Part shown: piece after piece, positions 37,219-48,910 of the stretch | Numbering within the stretch: the first letter of the stretch is position 1 | Layout of the letters: each line of letters starts with the position of its first letter | Assembly: GCA_948099385.1 (NCBI GenBank) | Contig: CANUEZ040000031.1 | Span: 1,295,001 to 1,359,000, forward strand | Reading direction: 5' to 3' | Length of the DNA stretch: 64,000 nt | From: Fasciola hepatica | Taxonomy: Eukaryota > Platyhelminthes > Trematoda > Plagiorchiida > Fasciolidae | The notes under the pieces: model-generated | The model's database searches: none | What the model saw: only the letters and a program-made list of their open reading frames with translations | Told to the model about the DNA's origin: nothing | Made by a program: the position numbers and the translations under genes

Positions 37219-38282
37219 TTTTTGAGGCCTCTAGTGCCTTGCCGCACCGTTTGTAGAGCGAAGTGATCCTCTTGAGACAACCTCGGGCTTTCGTCTCCAA
37301 TGTCATGAAACTCCTTGTCATACAGCCGTTGCAGATGATACTCTATGTGGTCCGTTTCGGCGGATAAGTAATTCACGGAACCGCGTACCCCTACTTGATC
37401 GTATAACATCCATCCCAAAACCGTGCGTACGGCATAAGGTGCCTGACGGTCGCCCACTCTCTGGTCAAGCACCCAATGCGCCTCTGGCACGTCGCAGCCG
37501 ATGAGGAGATCCACTTCATCATCTTCCCAGTCTACAACGGTTTCATCCTGCAGGTGGGGCCACCGAGTCAAGATTGCGTTCACCGACCTTGGTGCTCGCA
37601 TGGGGAGATCCGCTAACGTGAATGCCTCCGTTGGTTCAATTTCCTCGTTAGTGTCTAGAGAGATGAGTTGCAGCCTTAATCTACCGGCAGTCATTACCTG
37701 TGTTCCGCCCACCGTGCTCACCGCTAACGACGTCGCACCTTTAGCCAGTTGGTGTTTGTCGGCAAACCGCTCTTTCACTAAAGTGGTGTCGGATCCACTA
37801 TCAACGAAAGCCAACGCCTTGACTATCCCAGTCGGAGTCACTACTCCCACGGCCACTACGCCTAAACGTACCGGTTTACTGGCAGATTGTGAAGTTGAAC
37901 AAATCACGCTAGGCTTGGCACTCGCCTCGGATATGGTTACTCTCGCCTGATGCAGCAGCCGATGGTGTCTGCCCGTGTAGCCCTCGTAACCACATCGATT
38001 CCTTGTTCTTGAGGCTGCTGCCCGGTGCGTGGTGTTGAGACAGATGAAACATGCTCCTGCCATCCTCGCCATTCCCCACCGTTCGTCTATTGTGGCGTTG
38101 CCGAACTTGGGGCATTCTGGTAGGCCATGGCTAGTACCACAGGATCTACAATTTGGTTCCGCCGTAGCATCTCGTGAAATGACGTGTGTATTGGTCCAAA
38201 GCTGGTACTTTGGATGCTCCCGTACAGGGGTTTGGACTTGGCCAGTACTGGGCTTGTTTGCTCGGTTGCTGTCCCGGATGAG
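37131..38282 (-). pseudogene. BEL/Pao Gag zinc knuckle and aspartic protease
   Basis: This frame continues directly, in phase, from the Gag stop codon at 38283. A canonical CCHC knuckle (CRSCGTSHGLPEC, 38150-38112) is followed about 20 residues on by a second Cys/His cluster (CFICLNTTH) in which the expected last Cys is Ser, and by RHHRLLHQ, a landmark of BEL/Pao. The aspartic protease active site DSGSDTTLV lies at 37802-37776 and a flap-like LLIGCDVPEAH follows near 37500. The protease would cut the polyprotein. The frame ends in TGA at 37131 only because of the frameshift near 37221. Confidence 0.88.
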
Positions 38283-39194
38283 TCAGCCGAATCTGCTGTC
38301 AGCTATCTTCGTTTGCCTGTCTAAGTATTCAGTCAGGTCTTCGAAGTTGGCTTCTCTGTCGCTTCGGCTTATCCGTTCTGCTTCTTCCGCCCACCGACCC
38401 TGTAGTTCGGGAGAGAGGTGACGGACTATGCCTTCCAAAGTGTGCATGGCGTCTAGGTCAGCCCTGTAACCTAAATGGTCGAGGGCTATTGAACAGTTCT
38501 GCATCTTGATCACCAGGTCGGCCATGGTGTAGACGTCGCCCTTGGTTCTCTTTGCCTCTGCTATCACGCCCTCTATTAGGTTACGGGCTACTTTGAAAGG
38601 TTGGCCAAACAAGTCCCTTAGAATCTTTCTTGCCCTTGTGTAGCCTTGTTCTGGGTCGAGCATGGTGCACCCGTCGATAGCTTCTCTTGCTCGGCCTCGG
38701 CAGCAGTAAGTAAGGTAAAGAAGCATTTGCCCAGGGTCGGTTACCTTATTTTCAACGAACGTCTCGAACTGCTTGACAAACTTGCAGTATTGCTCAGCTC
38801 GCCCGTCGAAAACCGTTAACTCCACTCTAGGCAGATCGATCGATGGTGGTTTGTAGTCGGCGACCGGCGTGGGGTTCCCTACCTTATTGCACCCTGATCT
38901 ATCGGAAGTGTCGAAGTCACTGGTCTCATGCTCTCGCTGTTTCTGTGTACACTTCTCTGCTTCCTGCGCCTGTAGTCTAGCCGAAAGTAACTGTTGCTCT
39001 AGTTCTAGTATTCTCAGCTTATATAAATCGACATCCTTACGATCAATATTGTTTTCAATAACACATGAACTAGCACTGACAGGACTAGGCGATCTAGCAT
39101 TAACTAAATAATCATATGTACCCAAAACCTCCCCAGAGACTTGCCGTATTACTTCCTGTCCGGATTCGACTGCTTTTGATCCTTTTCTTGGCAT
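38283..39194 (-). pseudogene. BEL/Pao Gag (N-terminal and DUF1759-like part), ends at in-frame TGA
   Basis: 303 codons from an ATG at 39194 (MPRKGSKAVESG) to TGA at 38285-38283. I chose this ATG over the upstream one at 39275 because the latter lies inside the LTR. A coiled-coil-like, Leu/Gln-rich stretch (about residues 55-85) is followed by the DUF1759-like Gag core (LPRVELTVFDGRAEQYCKF, then YCCRGRAREAI and ARKILRDLFGQP). Gag forms the cytoplasmic particle. The zinc knuckle and protease follow in the same frame after the TGA, so the stop either kills the protein or, less likely, is read through. Confidence 0.9.
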
Positions 39195-39200
39195 TTTGCG

Positions 39201-39218
39201 TGATTTTTCCTCGTTCCA
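39201..39218 (-). promoter_or_regulatory. Possible tRNA primer-binding site
   Basis: On the minus strand, 18 bases inside the 5' LTR, TGGAACGAGG begins with the TGG that pairs with the universal tRNA CCA end. Most elements have the site 0-5 bases from the LTR, so the distance is a weakness. I could not assign the tRNA with confidence. Confidence 0.3.
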
Positions 39219-39236
39219 AATAGATCTATTGAGTAT

Positions 39237-39613
39237 TGTAACGAACGTTTGAGCAATGCGTAGCCAAATTCGCAACGGATCCCGAAATCAGAAGACGATT
39301 ATCCGTGATATTCTACGATACTAGATTATTACAATAAACAATGACATAAACAATATACAAACCTCAATAATACGATCACAAGGACTCAACAACGAGAAAC
39401 CGAATAGCAGCGTGTGAGCAGACAGCACGTGCGTCACGCGGGTCCTGAACAAGGATGTACCAAAGTAGCGCTCTGGGCGCGAACAAACAACAATTGGTCC
39501 AGAAAAACAACCAGTTCGTGGAGACAAGTCAATAGTGTATGGAAATGAGTGATGTTGGGAAAAACACTGAATCGCGAGGGAGAAAGGGGGATTTTCCACG
39601 ACCGGCTGTTACA
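39237..39613 (-). repeat. 5' LTR of BEL/Pao element
   Basis: 377 bases, the partner of 32931-33307. Its inner edge reads TGTAACG where the other has TGTTACG, one of ten differences. As the upstream LTR for the minus-strand element it would hold the promoter driving Gag, whose ATG is 43 bases inside. Confidence 0.95.
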
Positions 39614-39618
39614 CCTGG
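39614..39618. repeat. BEL/Pao target-site duplication, right copy
   Basis: CCTGG immediately after the right LTR, identical to 32926-32930. Confidence 0.85.
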
Positions 39619-40767
39619 ATCTCTAGAATTGTCTGGGCTTATGGGGGGGGGATACCACTTGTTCACGAAAAAGGAAGTCGTGCTGTGGAGAACTGGCTAC
39701 CAGCTCACGCACTGGTGTGCTCGTCGTTGAGTTTTTACACTACCTTTGAAAAGCCGTTTTCAAAGTGGTCAGACCTTGCCATTTCAATGCTCCATTTCAT
39801 TTTTCTTGATCTACCTGCCACTTGAGCTATTGATTATGCACACGGCCTCATTTTATCAATAGTGTTTCCCTTCAATCAACACATTGAATCAAAGGAAAAA
39901 TGCTCAGGACTCGAAATAGCACCAAGACAAATCGGAATCTGTCGTCCAGTTTCCTGCAAGTTCCATTGAAGAGCATTTTATAACGAATGTTGTAAAGGTA
40001 AACACTGCTCTGTTGTGCAACTTTGGAAGGTAACCGTTCGGTCACAGTATCTTGCAGTTGTCTATTTGCCCAATGTTGTAACAGCTTTGTTTCTCATGGC
40101 CACCATACATGCGTATCATCAATCTTGAAAGTATCTGAACCTTGAAAAAACAATTAGGTTTTTGATTGCAAATACCTTTCAACTCCTTCATCGTTCTTCG
40201 AGCCAGCAAATACGATTGGATTTGTCGGTAGTTGAGTAGTAACCCAACGTCCAGAATTCCACCGATACATGGACCGCTTGAGATAGTTAAGCAGAGAACG
40301 AATAACCACACCAATTACCAAATAACATTACAGCTGCCCTGAGAAATTAACCACTTATGACAGAACGCATAGGCCCGAAACGTAGAACGGCACGAATGAC
40401 TTCTTCCTTGTGATCGTCGGTAACCAACTCAACACTTCTCGTGCATACACTTGATAACATCGAAGTCTTCGCAAATCCACTGAGACAACGTCACACGAAA
40501 CAGAATGAACATACTATATTACCTGAGAGTAATCAAGCCTATGGAGTAAAACATAACCAATAATATGCTCAAGAAAACCAAACCAACTATATTGAGCAAC
40601 ACAATGTTCATTAGATGCACAGCGTGGAACGTATAAAGTTATGAAGCAGTTCTTATCATCAAAGAAACGTACTTGTGAAATCACCATCAGTGACAGGTGA
40701 ATGAAGAAGCATACTACTTTTCTATGTGATATAGCGTCGTATGGATAAAGTAAATGTCGGTGTCATC
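39619..40767. other. Intervening sequence between two BEL/Pao elements
   Basis: 1.15 kb separating the young element from the fossil one. It has a G8 run near 39643-39650 and a 90-codon minus frame at 40042-40314 with no recognised motif. No LTR of the older element was recognised here, although that is where its 3' LTR should be. Confidence 0.4.
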
Positions 40768-42320
40768 CTAGTTTAGCCTTCCTTCCAGCAAACCAACTTT
40801 AAGCTCAACAGACGTATGAATTATCACCTCCTCCTTCGAATCATCTTTTTCAGGAAGCACTTTGCTCCCTATGGTCGGGGGAAACTGACTACTGAGTGAA
40901 CTCTCAATAATAACAAGGACTGAGTCTACCGGTTTCACGTCTTCATTTACTTATACCAACTTTTGACTTTCTTTTACCAAGGCCATATTTCTCGATTTCT
41001 AGAGTTTCTTGATCTGATTTGCAGAAAGCTCCAATCGTCCCTATTGGATTACATGAACAAGCTAGGAATTCCTTTCATTGAAAAAACACCCTCACTACCA
41101 AGAAGAAATAACTTAGGTATCAAAGCTTTAAGGTCCTTCGCATTTTCCTCAAAGGCCTGACATGGCGACTGCTTAGTATTATTTCCGCCTCTGTGAAAAA
41201 GGTCAATGTTGTCTGTGAACATTTATGTATAATAGAGGAAACACGCCGTTGAGCACGTATAATAAACCTTGAACCACGCCGAAGTGTTCTGGTTCCATTA
41301 CTCTCAAGCAACATACAATCTCACGTTTTGATGAGAAAAGTCAGATTATATCTCGAGAGGAAACGTTGGATACCACTTTTAAGATCAGCGGGCGCTCATT
41401 TGAAAGGAACCTCTTTGTTGTAGAATATTACTACAAGCTCACCCTTCACGCCGTCCATCGTACTAGGATTCCAGTAATCAATATATGAGCGGCAAATGTG
41501 CAGCCTTGATGTCCACTGCTTACGCATTCATGTAGATGAAAGGATACCCATGGTGTTTACTTTCACATCTGCGGCGTTTCACATAGAAAGGTCCTAAGTA
41601 GTCGATATACATGGACAAGGGCACAACCAGATGCAGTTCGCACTCTAGAGGTAAAGGCGTTATGTTTTGAGAACGTGGGTGTCAAGCCAATTTACATTAG
41701 AGTAAGCACCTTCCAATAACGTTTTACACAATTTCCATTCTCTTCCCAATCCGAAATTTCATTCATATGGTAACCAAGGCATGTGAACAACCGACCAGTC
41801 CTTCTATTTCATATAAGTCTCCCAAAGCCAACTCGATTGCCTACTTTGCATTTGACCAAATCTTGGATGCTTTGATTCATGCGATAAAGCGTGCCATCTC
41901 AGCTTGCTTCCCACCAACAGTATCAGATCAAACAAGGAAGAAGTGTTTTTCGGATAGGCCTGTTTGCAAGTGAAACCTGGAAAACTGTTCTGATACTGTT
42001 TATCACCGCTTGGCTGTTAGACGACCCACTCGAAGTGACAGGTCACTTGGCCTTTAAGAGATATCAATAGGTTTTCATTTTTACCTCAGGACCCAAGCAT
42101 CTCCTCACAAATCCAGGACGAGCATCGTTCGAAGGGTAACTGGAATGTGCCGTGGTTCGCCGTATGAGCCGCCGTAGGCATATTCATCCCCAGCAGTTAA
42201 GATGGCACATCGATGAATGATCCAACATTCGGTTCAGTAACTCCCGAGTACCATCAAACATTTTGACATCATTCAGTAATATGCTTAGCTTCTTGTCGAT
42301 TGACGACTTCATAGCTGGGG
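40768..42320 (-). pseudogene. Fossil BEL/Pao pol: RNase H and integrase with many stops and frameshifts
   Basis: Translating the minus strand through its stops recovers the BEL/Pao order in several frames. Near 42,200-42,170 there is EYAYGGSYG (RNase H start), and near 42,000-41,950 INSIRTVFQVSLANRP (matching the YI.N....F.TFVANR block). At about 41,750-41,470 there is NVIGRCLL, then PLPLECELH, IDYLGPFYVKRRR and AVDIKAAH (integrase zinc finger and first catalytic Asp). At 41,290-41,170 there is FIIRAQRRVSSIIH, then FFTEAEIILSSR (integrase region downstream of the catalytic Glu). At 41,160-41,070 there is DLKALIPKLFLLGSE, and near 40,960-40,790 VKPVDSVLVIIE (DUF5641-like end). At least five stops and two frameshifts are present. 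This is a separate, far older insertion than its neighbour. Confidence 0.8.
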
Positions 42321-45300
42321 AAAAAGGGGCACGTATACTGGAATATTTTTTTCAAAAAAGCAGCAAAACGTTCTTTATCGCTGTTCGCCTAATAAAGAAC
42401 TACGATAGAGTTAGCTCAAAAGCAAACGTCAAGCAACCTCCGATCCACTTCTGTTTTGGTCATTTCTGCTGTTTGAAAAGCAAACTAAGCCGCAGTCAGG
42501 TCCAACTTTCGAATGGAGACGGTCTTCAAATATAGCCACTGACTTTGTAAATATATGGAAACACTGATTTTGTTAAGCTGGGTACAAACCAGATGCCATA
42601 CTGTACTGTAATCTACTTCGGGGACACTTCAAAATGCCTTTTATTCAAGGTATTCAGGGTTCATATCAGCGTTCGAACCGTCATGGGTAATCCATTGTGG
42701 CACTTATACCAGTTCGATTTCTACCACCATCCATCCTAATTCATCCCACTTTGCTACAGTATTTAAATAAGAAACTATACCTGGAAGAGTACATTAACTT
42801 TCACATGGGCCAACCCAGAACTTACACTGTTCTACGCAATAGCTGAATGTTCCCTAACATAACAAAGCTAATTCGAAACAGAACCACCGGAATCCGCAGT
42901 GAGATTTGTTTGAGCAAGGAGCCCATATTTGATCTCGGAATGTTGTGCTTATCAAATTGAATCCAGTTCAACCTGAGTAAATTGATAACTCTTTGGTTCG
43001 GAGGCAACCAAATATTTTGGTAACAATAGGTCTTTTCTATAGCAAGATAACGGGGATCCATTGCATAGAAACGAGTACACAAAGGGTATTTCGATCGCAA
43101 AAAGGTATATTACAGCTTTTATTTTAATAATGGCTTGTAACAACTGTTATTCACTGACGTACGGCTAACTGACGAACTCGGTCAGTGGTGAAATAACGGA
43201 ATATTTCCAACAAAGGTATTGTAAAACGTCGAACCATTGGGGCGTTTACAAAATTATTGTACCTTGGAGAAATCATTTGAACATATGTGGCTTTTTGCGG
43301 TATTGCTTTGTCAGAACGGTTCGGTTCTTTTGTCATATTATTTGGTCACTTAGTAACCGCAAGTGGATAGTTTAAGACCGGTAGAAGCTAGTAAAAGGTC
43401 ACCAACAGTTTATTTTCGTGAGGCATCCGCTTCTACAGAAAAGACTTTCTTCAGGAGTCATTGGCAGTTTTATTCTATCTGTAAGAGGGTGATCTAGTGA
43501 TTTCATCCTTTACTGATTCGAATAATCACAAATAAATCTTCAGTCAATAGCGATTGATTTGTCAGACTTTTCATGACAACACTGATTGCCTGGAACTGGT
43601 GAACTGGAGTTCAAAATTCCAAAATAAAATCTAGTCCATCGATGAGCAAACACAAGTGTTTTCACGAGCTATTATTTATCCTGATGCGAAGGCCGTGTGC
43701 TAATCTTTCAGAGAGCAGTACAGCAATGTTCACATTTCGGGAATAAAATAAATTAACTGTATAATCAACAGAAACTTGAAGCCCCAGAGGAGAAGAACCC
43801 TGGGATCTTTGAGGATGCAAAATAGTTATATATTAAGCTCATGCGAACGTGGAAATTGTGTGCCATTAGGAGCATGATACGCGTTTTATCGAGTGCACAT
43901 CCATTCCTCAGTTATTCGCTCTTGAATTTCCGAAAACTCAGACACTTCGTTGTTTTACAATGGGTTCCTAGTAACTCTTTAGTAAACGGTATCAAGAATA
44001 TCTTTTCAGTGTCAGAGAAAAGAGCGACCGCACTTTATCTGCTTTGCATGTTGGAAATAAAACTGCGACAAATGTTGATGCACGTCATTCCGAGTAAATT
44101 AGTCAACAACGTAATAAGCTCAAGGATGATTGCAGAACAGCAGGAAACTCACTGGGCCTAGGGCATTCTGGTACAAATTAGCTTGAGAATGAACACCCAT
44201 AATGCTAAATGTGGTTCATATTCTCTCGTGAATTTATAGAAGTTTTGTTTATTGAACAAAAATGTTTCAAACACAGGAAAATATCTGTATTTGTTAGTCG
44301 TTTATTACCAGCTCCAATTTGTTTGTGTTGTTGCACAACACGGAAACTGACTGCTAAACTGACCCTGGAAACGATTGCTTTCGCACTAAAACATAAAAGG
44401 GATATACTGCAAAATGCAGCTAGGCGAATACATAAAATAGATTTCATGACTGGGTAACGGGATCCGATCAAGGCCCAAACTGACAGTGACAAAACGAGAA
44501 CTACATTTCAAGCCACTCACCTTAGGCAAATAACTGATCGGTTCAGCCGACACTTGGGATAATTCTAACAAGTATTTTACGAACACCAAAGAAAAGACTT
44601 AATATGAAATTTTTAGTCTACCTTTTTCCTAATCTTGTCATGGCAAAAATGAGAACTGTCATTGAGAGGGTTCCTGATGGCGGTATCGATTGCTGAGTGG
44701 GTATATAGCATTCAAAAATTGTGCAATGATAACCGAATTTATTTCACAGTGATATGGAAAGAACCGATAGAATCGTTTTAGTAACAGAGAAAATTTGAAG
44801 CTGAAATGGACAGATGCCTTCTGCTAGGCCGCAGTTCTCAATTTCGGTTCAGATTACTATTGCGTTGTCAGATAAATTAACGTCATGTAGAGATAAGTTG
44901 GTACTCATTTTGCTATTTGATAGTTGTTGTGACCATTCCAATACAAGAATTTGTCATTAAAAATAGAGTAACTGTTCCCATGGAGCGATAGCTTGCAAAA
45001 ACGTACTTGAACACTTCCATTTATCAATACTCACAAGGAAAAGCAAGTTCGTGAACATTGGTACACATTGATGCACACAAAGCACCAAAGCCGCTCATCC
45101 ATACAGGTTTGTAGTTTTGTGCTGGGGCATCTAGAATCTAAATTTTTATTTTATATGTCAAAAACATTGACAACGTTCGGATTCTGGATATCCAGCTGCA
45201 TGAAATTCCGAACCTTATTGCTTATGAGCATTCTTGTGATCCTTTAGTGCATTCGCACTGCAGTTATCTGTAATGGCTCGGTAATTGTCATCTTGTATCG

Positions 45301-46884
45301 GTATATATTGGTTTGCTCCTAGGTGAGCAGCGGTGGAGCTCTAGAGTGTGTGTACCTCGGGAAATTACCCAAGGTTTTGTTAGTTGTATACACTTTGGCC
45401 CCATAGGCAGATGATCTGAACGTACACCATCAGCTTCATCAAAAAGATGATGAAGTATTTTCCGGATTCCGTAACGAATTGTTTTAAAGCGACACAGATT
45501 GATTTCCCATTAAAAGTAGTATGATGTGGCATATGGAAGGCAAGATGAAATTTCGTCAAAAGTACACAACCGGTTTCATGGTTGTTGCTGCTCCTCAGGA
45601 ACGCGTCCCTCTTATCCCGCCGTCCAACTATCATCATAATTGAGAACTTGATTTGCCGATATATCAGAATTGTGTAGTAGAGTGTGAGCACGAAAAATGA
45701 CTGCAGTTTTAAAATAGCAAGGTGATTATTCCAAATTTATTTCGTCGTTCCTTCGTTTGAAGTTTGGTGAAAAGTCGTAGCAGAGTTGAAGTTTTGCACC
45801 ATACTGTATTAAAAATCCAACTCCAAATCGGACGTCAGGCTCCAAAAACTATAGTTGCCAGCATTTTACCATGATCCCAGCTCCTTCATCGGACACTCAG
45901 AAATACTTATGCGTCTTTCTCACCATGTTGTTTTCACAAGGGGCGGTAAACTGTTTCCGCCGTTGTCCGTTGCAAGCTTTAAGCTGAATATTGGATATCG
46001 TAATGCTATTATCTATCAAGACAGCTTCACAACTATACCCTAAGTATGTCCATCAGGAAACACTTAACAGAAACGACATTTTACGGAGGATAACACTTTT
46101 CATCATATCTGCGTATCTCAACCTGTCATGTTTCTAACCTGTGAAACTCTGTACCAACATTATGTCTGTCTAAAAGCGCATCGTTTCGCGTGCGTTTGTG
46201 CTCAGGTTCCCTCAGCTGGCAGATGAACGTGTTCCAATATGAGGTATCAATGAATAAAAATGAGGCCTCAGTTCCTTCATGTAATACAAAACAAACTGCC
46301 AGATTTTAAAAAGGATCCTGAAAGACAACGTGTTGAATTAATGGTCTAACACTTCTCCACCCCGAACAAATCTTGACATAATGGTGCTAGAGTCAAAAGA
46401 AACTGTTCTTTCGGAACAAAATGCCTTCAGGATACTTGCATTCTCGTTTGATTACCAAAGAGGAAACTTATCCTACATTTGCATGGTTTGCAAATAATAT
46501 TGGTGATGTTGCTCATTTTATGGGAAACCTGAGACAGGTCCCGTGTTGCAAACAGGAAGCTATCGTAATTCATTATTGCTTAACTATTTGTTTGGTTGAA
46601 CATATGTTGATAAAGCAACATTTTTGCACATTCTCAACCGCGTACGGCTTGAACACGGGCATTTTCATCTAGAAGATGTAAATCCTTCCATTACACCATT
46701 GCTCTTCCGTCCGGGTTGATCTCAATCACCATGTCACAGAGAAGTCCTGAGGTGTTGGGATGCATTTGCTTGGATTTATTGGAACAGTGACTGTGCCTCA
46801 ATTCGAGTCCGCTGAGCTTTGTCGGTGGTCATATCAGCCGACAAATATACATGAATAGCTCAGCGATTTTGATCAGACGGGAAA
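42321..46884. other. Anonymous sequence, possible upstream remains of fossil BEL/Pao
   Basis: The first kilobase is where the reverse transcriptase and Gag of the fossil element would lie, but I could not recover convincing motifs. The rest has frames up to 106 codons (43841-44161, +) without recognisable domains, splice borders or repeats. Confidence 0.35.
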
Positions 46885-47085
46885 GAAGGGGCATGGCTCA
46901 GGGGTAGCAAGCAGTCCTTCTCAGTGAAAAGACCCGGATTCAAATACTAAGGACGGCGAAGGATATGCACCACTGGCACACTCTAAGAAGAACGGAAATC
47001 CAGTCTGTACGTTCCAAGTGCAATGTTGGCCCGATGACCTGAGTTTTGTACACGAAAGGGGAACCTTTGGGACAGTCAGCCGCAT
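46885..47085 (+). mobile_element. tRNA-derived SINE, degenerate copy
   Basis: A perfect A box (TGGCTCAGGGG, 46894-46904), a B-box-like GGATTCAAATA (46936-46946), then GGATATGCACCACTGG in which the ribozyme CUGAUGA has mutated. CGGAAATCCAGTCTG (the old helix III and cleavage-site region), GTTCCAAGTGCA and CCGATGACCTGAG follow. Order and spacing match the copies at 18595-18805 and 7021-7225. The ribozyme cannot be active here. Confidence 0.65.
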
Positions 47086-48568
47086 TATTACAGACAGTCC
47101 CCGGCATTACTTGCAAGCAGTTGTGCAATATTCACAAGAACCTTCAAAAGGCAATGACCGATTGTTTTTGAATTTTTTTATGTAATATTTGAATCCCCTG
47201 TGTAGACGGAAACAAAAAAAGGACGGCCAAATAGTTTAGAATCTCTAAACGGCGTTGTTGTTAGGCTTTTATCGTACTGCTTTCCATGTTGTTCGTTTAT
47301 GTTCTCAGAAATTGGCTACTGTTCCAGGATCATCCTGTATGTTTGAGAACCACATAAAATTATTTTGCTGCATCACAATTTAGTATTCTCCTTTTATTCT
47401 TTTACGATAAACCTTGGTTTTTGCACTACAGAAGTGATACGGTTTGTCACAAAATGTGCTAATCTTTTCCTGGAATAACACACCTTTATTATAAAACAAA
47501 ATTAGATAATGCTAGCATATGTTGGTAGCTACTTTGGTGTACTGTTGACATAAGTGTAGAATTTTGATGACACTCATGATGATCCTTGGGCTCCTTGAGG
47601 TTTCCTTCCCTTGTGTTTTGCAGATCAAACACAAGCAACCAGCGACGAAGTAAGCCGTCCGTTGCATAATATAAAAAAAAAAACTACGAACACAATATCG
47701 GTGATCGACACTCATACTGGTTGGAATGATGTATCTTTATTTGGCGGTCTTCCTCATACAGGGAACCGTGGGCAAAGTAAAACTAAGAATACCGCAACGA
47801 GGATAACCGGACGCAGTTGGTAACTAAAAATGATGGCATAATTTTCGGTTCAATTTCTCAAGGGTCGTTAGTTTAGATGACCAAATTGGATTACATAGGG
47901 ACTGGATGACTTTGTGACCTCCAGAAAACAATAAATTTTTTTCCGATTGTCTTCCTAAACAGGGATCAATTTCCAACAGCCCACATAAATTAGTAACACA
48001 CGATAAACATATACAAAATCGAATGAAACGCACATAGTATCAAAACTGTGGACGCCTTCATGTAAACCACATGCATCCACCGTACCATGCACATATCCAT
48101 GATTGTACACATCAGACTGGGTCTGTTTGAACTGATCCTTCACGGAAAAGTTTACGCTGACCCAAAGTTGTGAGTTGAACGGTGGTCTGTATTACGGTGG
48201 ACGAACTTATACGAAAAAAGTAACTATACGTTTACGGAAAATGACAACGAACAAGAAGTGCTGCTCTTTTGGTTAAGTGACCGGGGGTGATGGAGTATAT
48301 TTCCGAACGAAATGGTTTCAAGTTAATTTACTGCCCTGTATTTTTCTATATGACATATACTGGTTATTATTTTCGAGGGAAAACGTATATTAGGAAAGGG
48401 AGAGGACATAAGTCGCGGATGCAAGCATTTCGTTTACTCTTGTCAACCTCGGACGTAAAACGTGTCAGCATATATACATGGTACAGTAGTGGGGTAAATG
48501 CAACAGTAAAGTAGACATGATCGAAAGTTCTTACGGTACCTACGTTGCGGAGAGTGAAGTCTATCGCG
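47086..48568. other. Anonymous sequence, no supported gene
   Basis: Frames up to 75 codons, an A9 run near 47675, and no recognised motif. It lies between the SINE relic and the Penelope-like fragment. Confidence 0.4.
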
Positions 48569-48910
48569 TTAACGCCAACGTAAACACACATTTTGGACCA
48601 ACTGTTTTTGTGCACAGAGTGCTGGCTGATGCGTCATGATTTGAACAGCTTCACTTAACGCTAATAGTTTCAGTGTTGGATTGCGCAACAATGCTTTGAA
48701 GCACTGGGCCAGGTCAGATTTGAAACCCGATGCAATCAAGTGTTTTGCAATCGAAGAGACTGGCGGTTTCATGTCATTGTTTCCTGCCCCAGAAGGTTGC
48801 GTCATCACGATTGACAGCCATTTGAGTATGTATTCTGACGCTCGTTTAGTCAAGCAATGATTCTTCTTGCAAAGTTTACATCACAGCAACTTCAAGCGAA
48901 CTGGTAGACA
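48569..48910 (-). pseudogene. Penelope-like element, C-terminal GIY-YIG domain fragment
   Basis: Minus-strand translation gives SHIVYQFA..SCC followed, after a frame change, by TKRASEYILKWLS, SSIAKHLIASGFK, LLALSEAVQIM and PALCAQKQLVQNVCLRW, ending in a stop at 48569. This is the pattern of the C-terminal part of retroelement GIY-YIG endonucleases (VVY.F.C.C, EH..KW, SAIAKHL, EA..I....P.LC.QKQ). It is 5'-truncated and frameshifted. A fragment of the same family sits in the insertion at 52939-53366. The Penelope assignment is from motif memory, not a search. Confidence 0.55.

Larger units (their letters stand above)
32931..39613 (-). mobile_element. Full-length BEL/Pao LTR retrotransposon
   Basis: 6,683 bases from LTR end to LTR end, transcribed on the minus strand. 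It has 377-bp LTRs with TG...CA termini, a CCTGG target duplication, a polypurine-like tract, then (5' to 3') Gag, CCHC knuckle, aspartic protease, reverse transcriptase with YVDD, RNase H, HHCC/DDE integrase and a C-terminal DUF5641-like domain. The order PR-RT-RH-IN and the Gag type (DUF1759-like) place it in BEL/Pao. The LTRs differ at 10 of 377 positions by hand count, so it is neither brand new nor ancient. One in-frame TGA and three frame disruptions mean this copy cannot make its full polyprotein by ordinary translation. Confidence 0.97.

Noticed and set aside
34080..38421. Long plus-strand open frames (for example 35185-35739 and 37501-37950) over the retrotransposon
   Set aside because: They are antisense shadows of the GC-richer gag-pol genes on the minus strand. 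No motif supports them, and the sense frames carry unmistakable domains.
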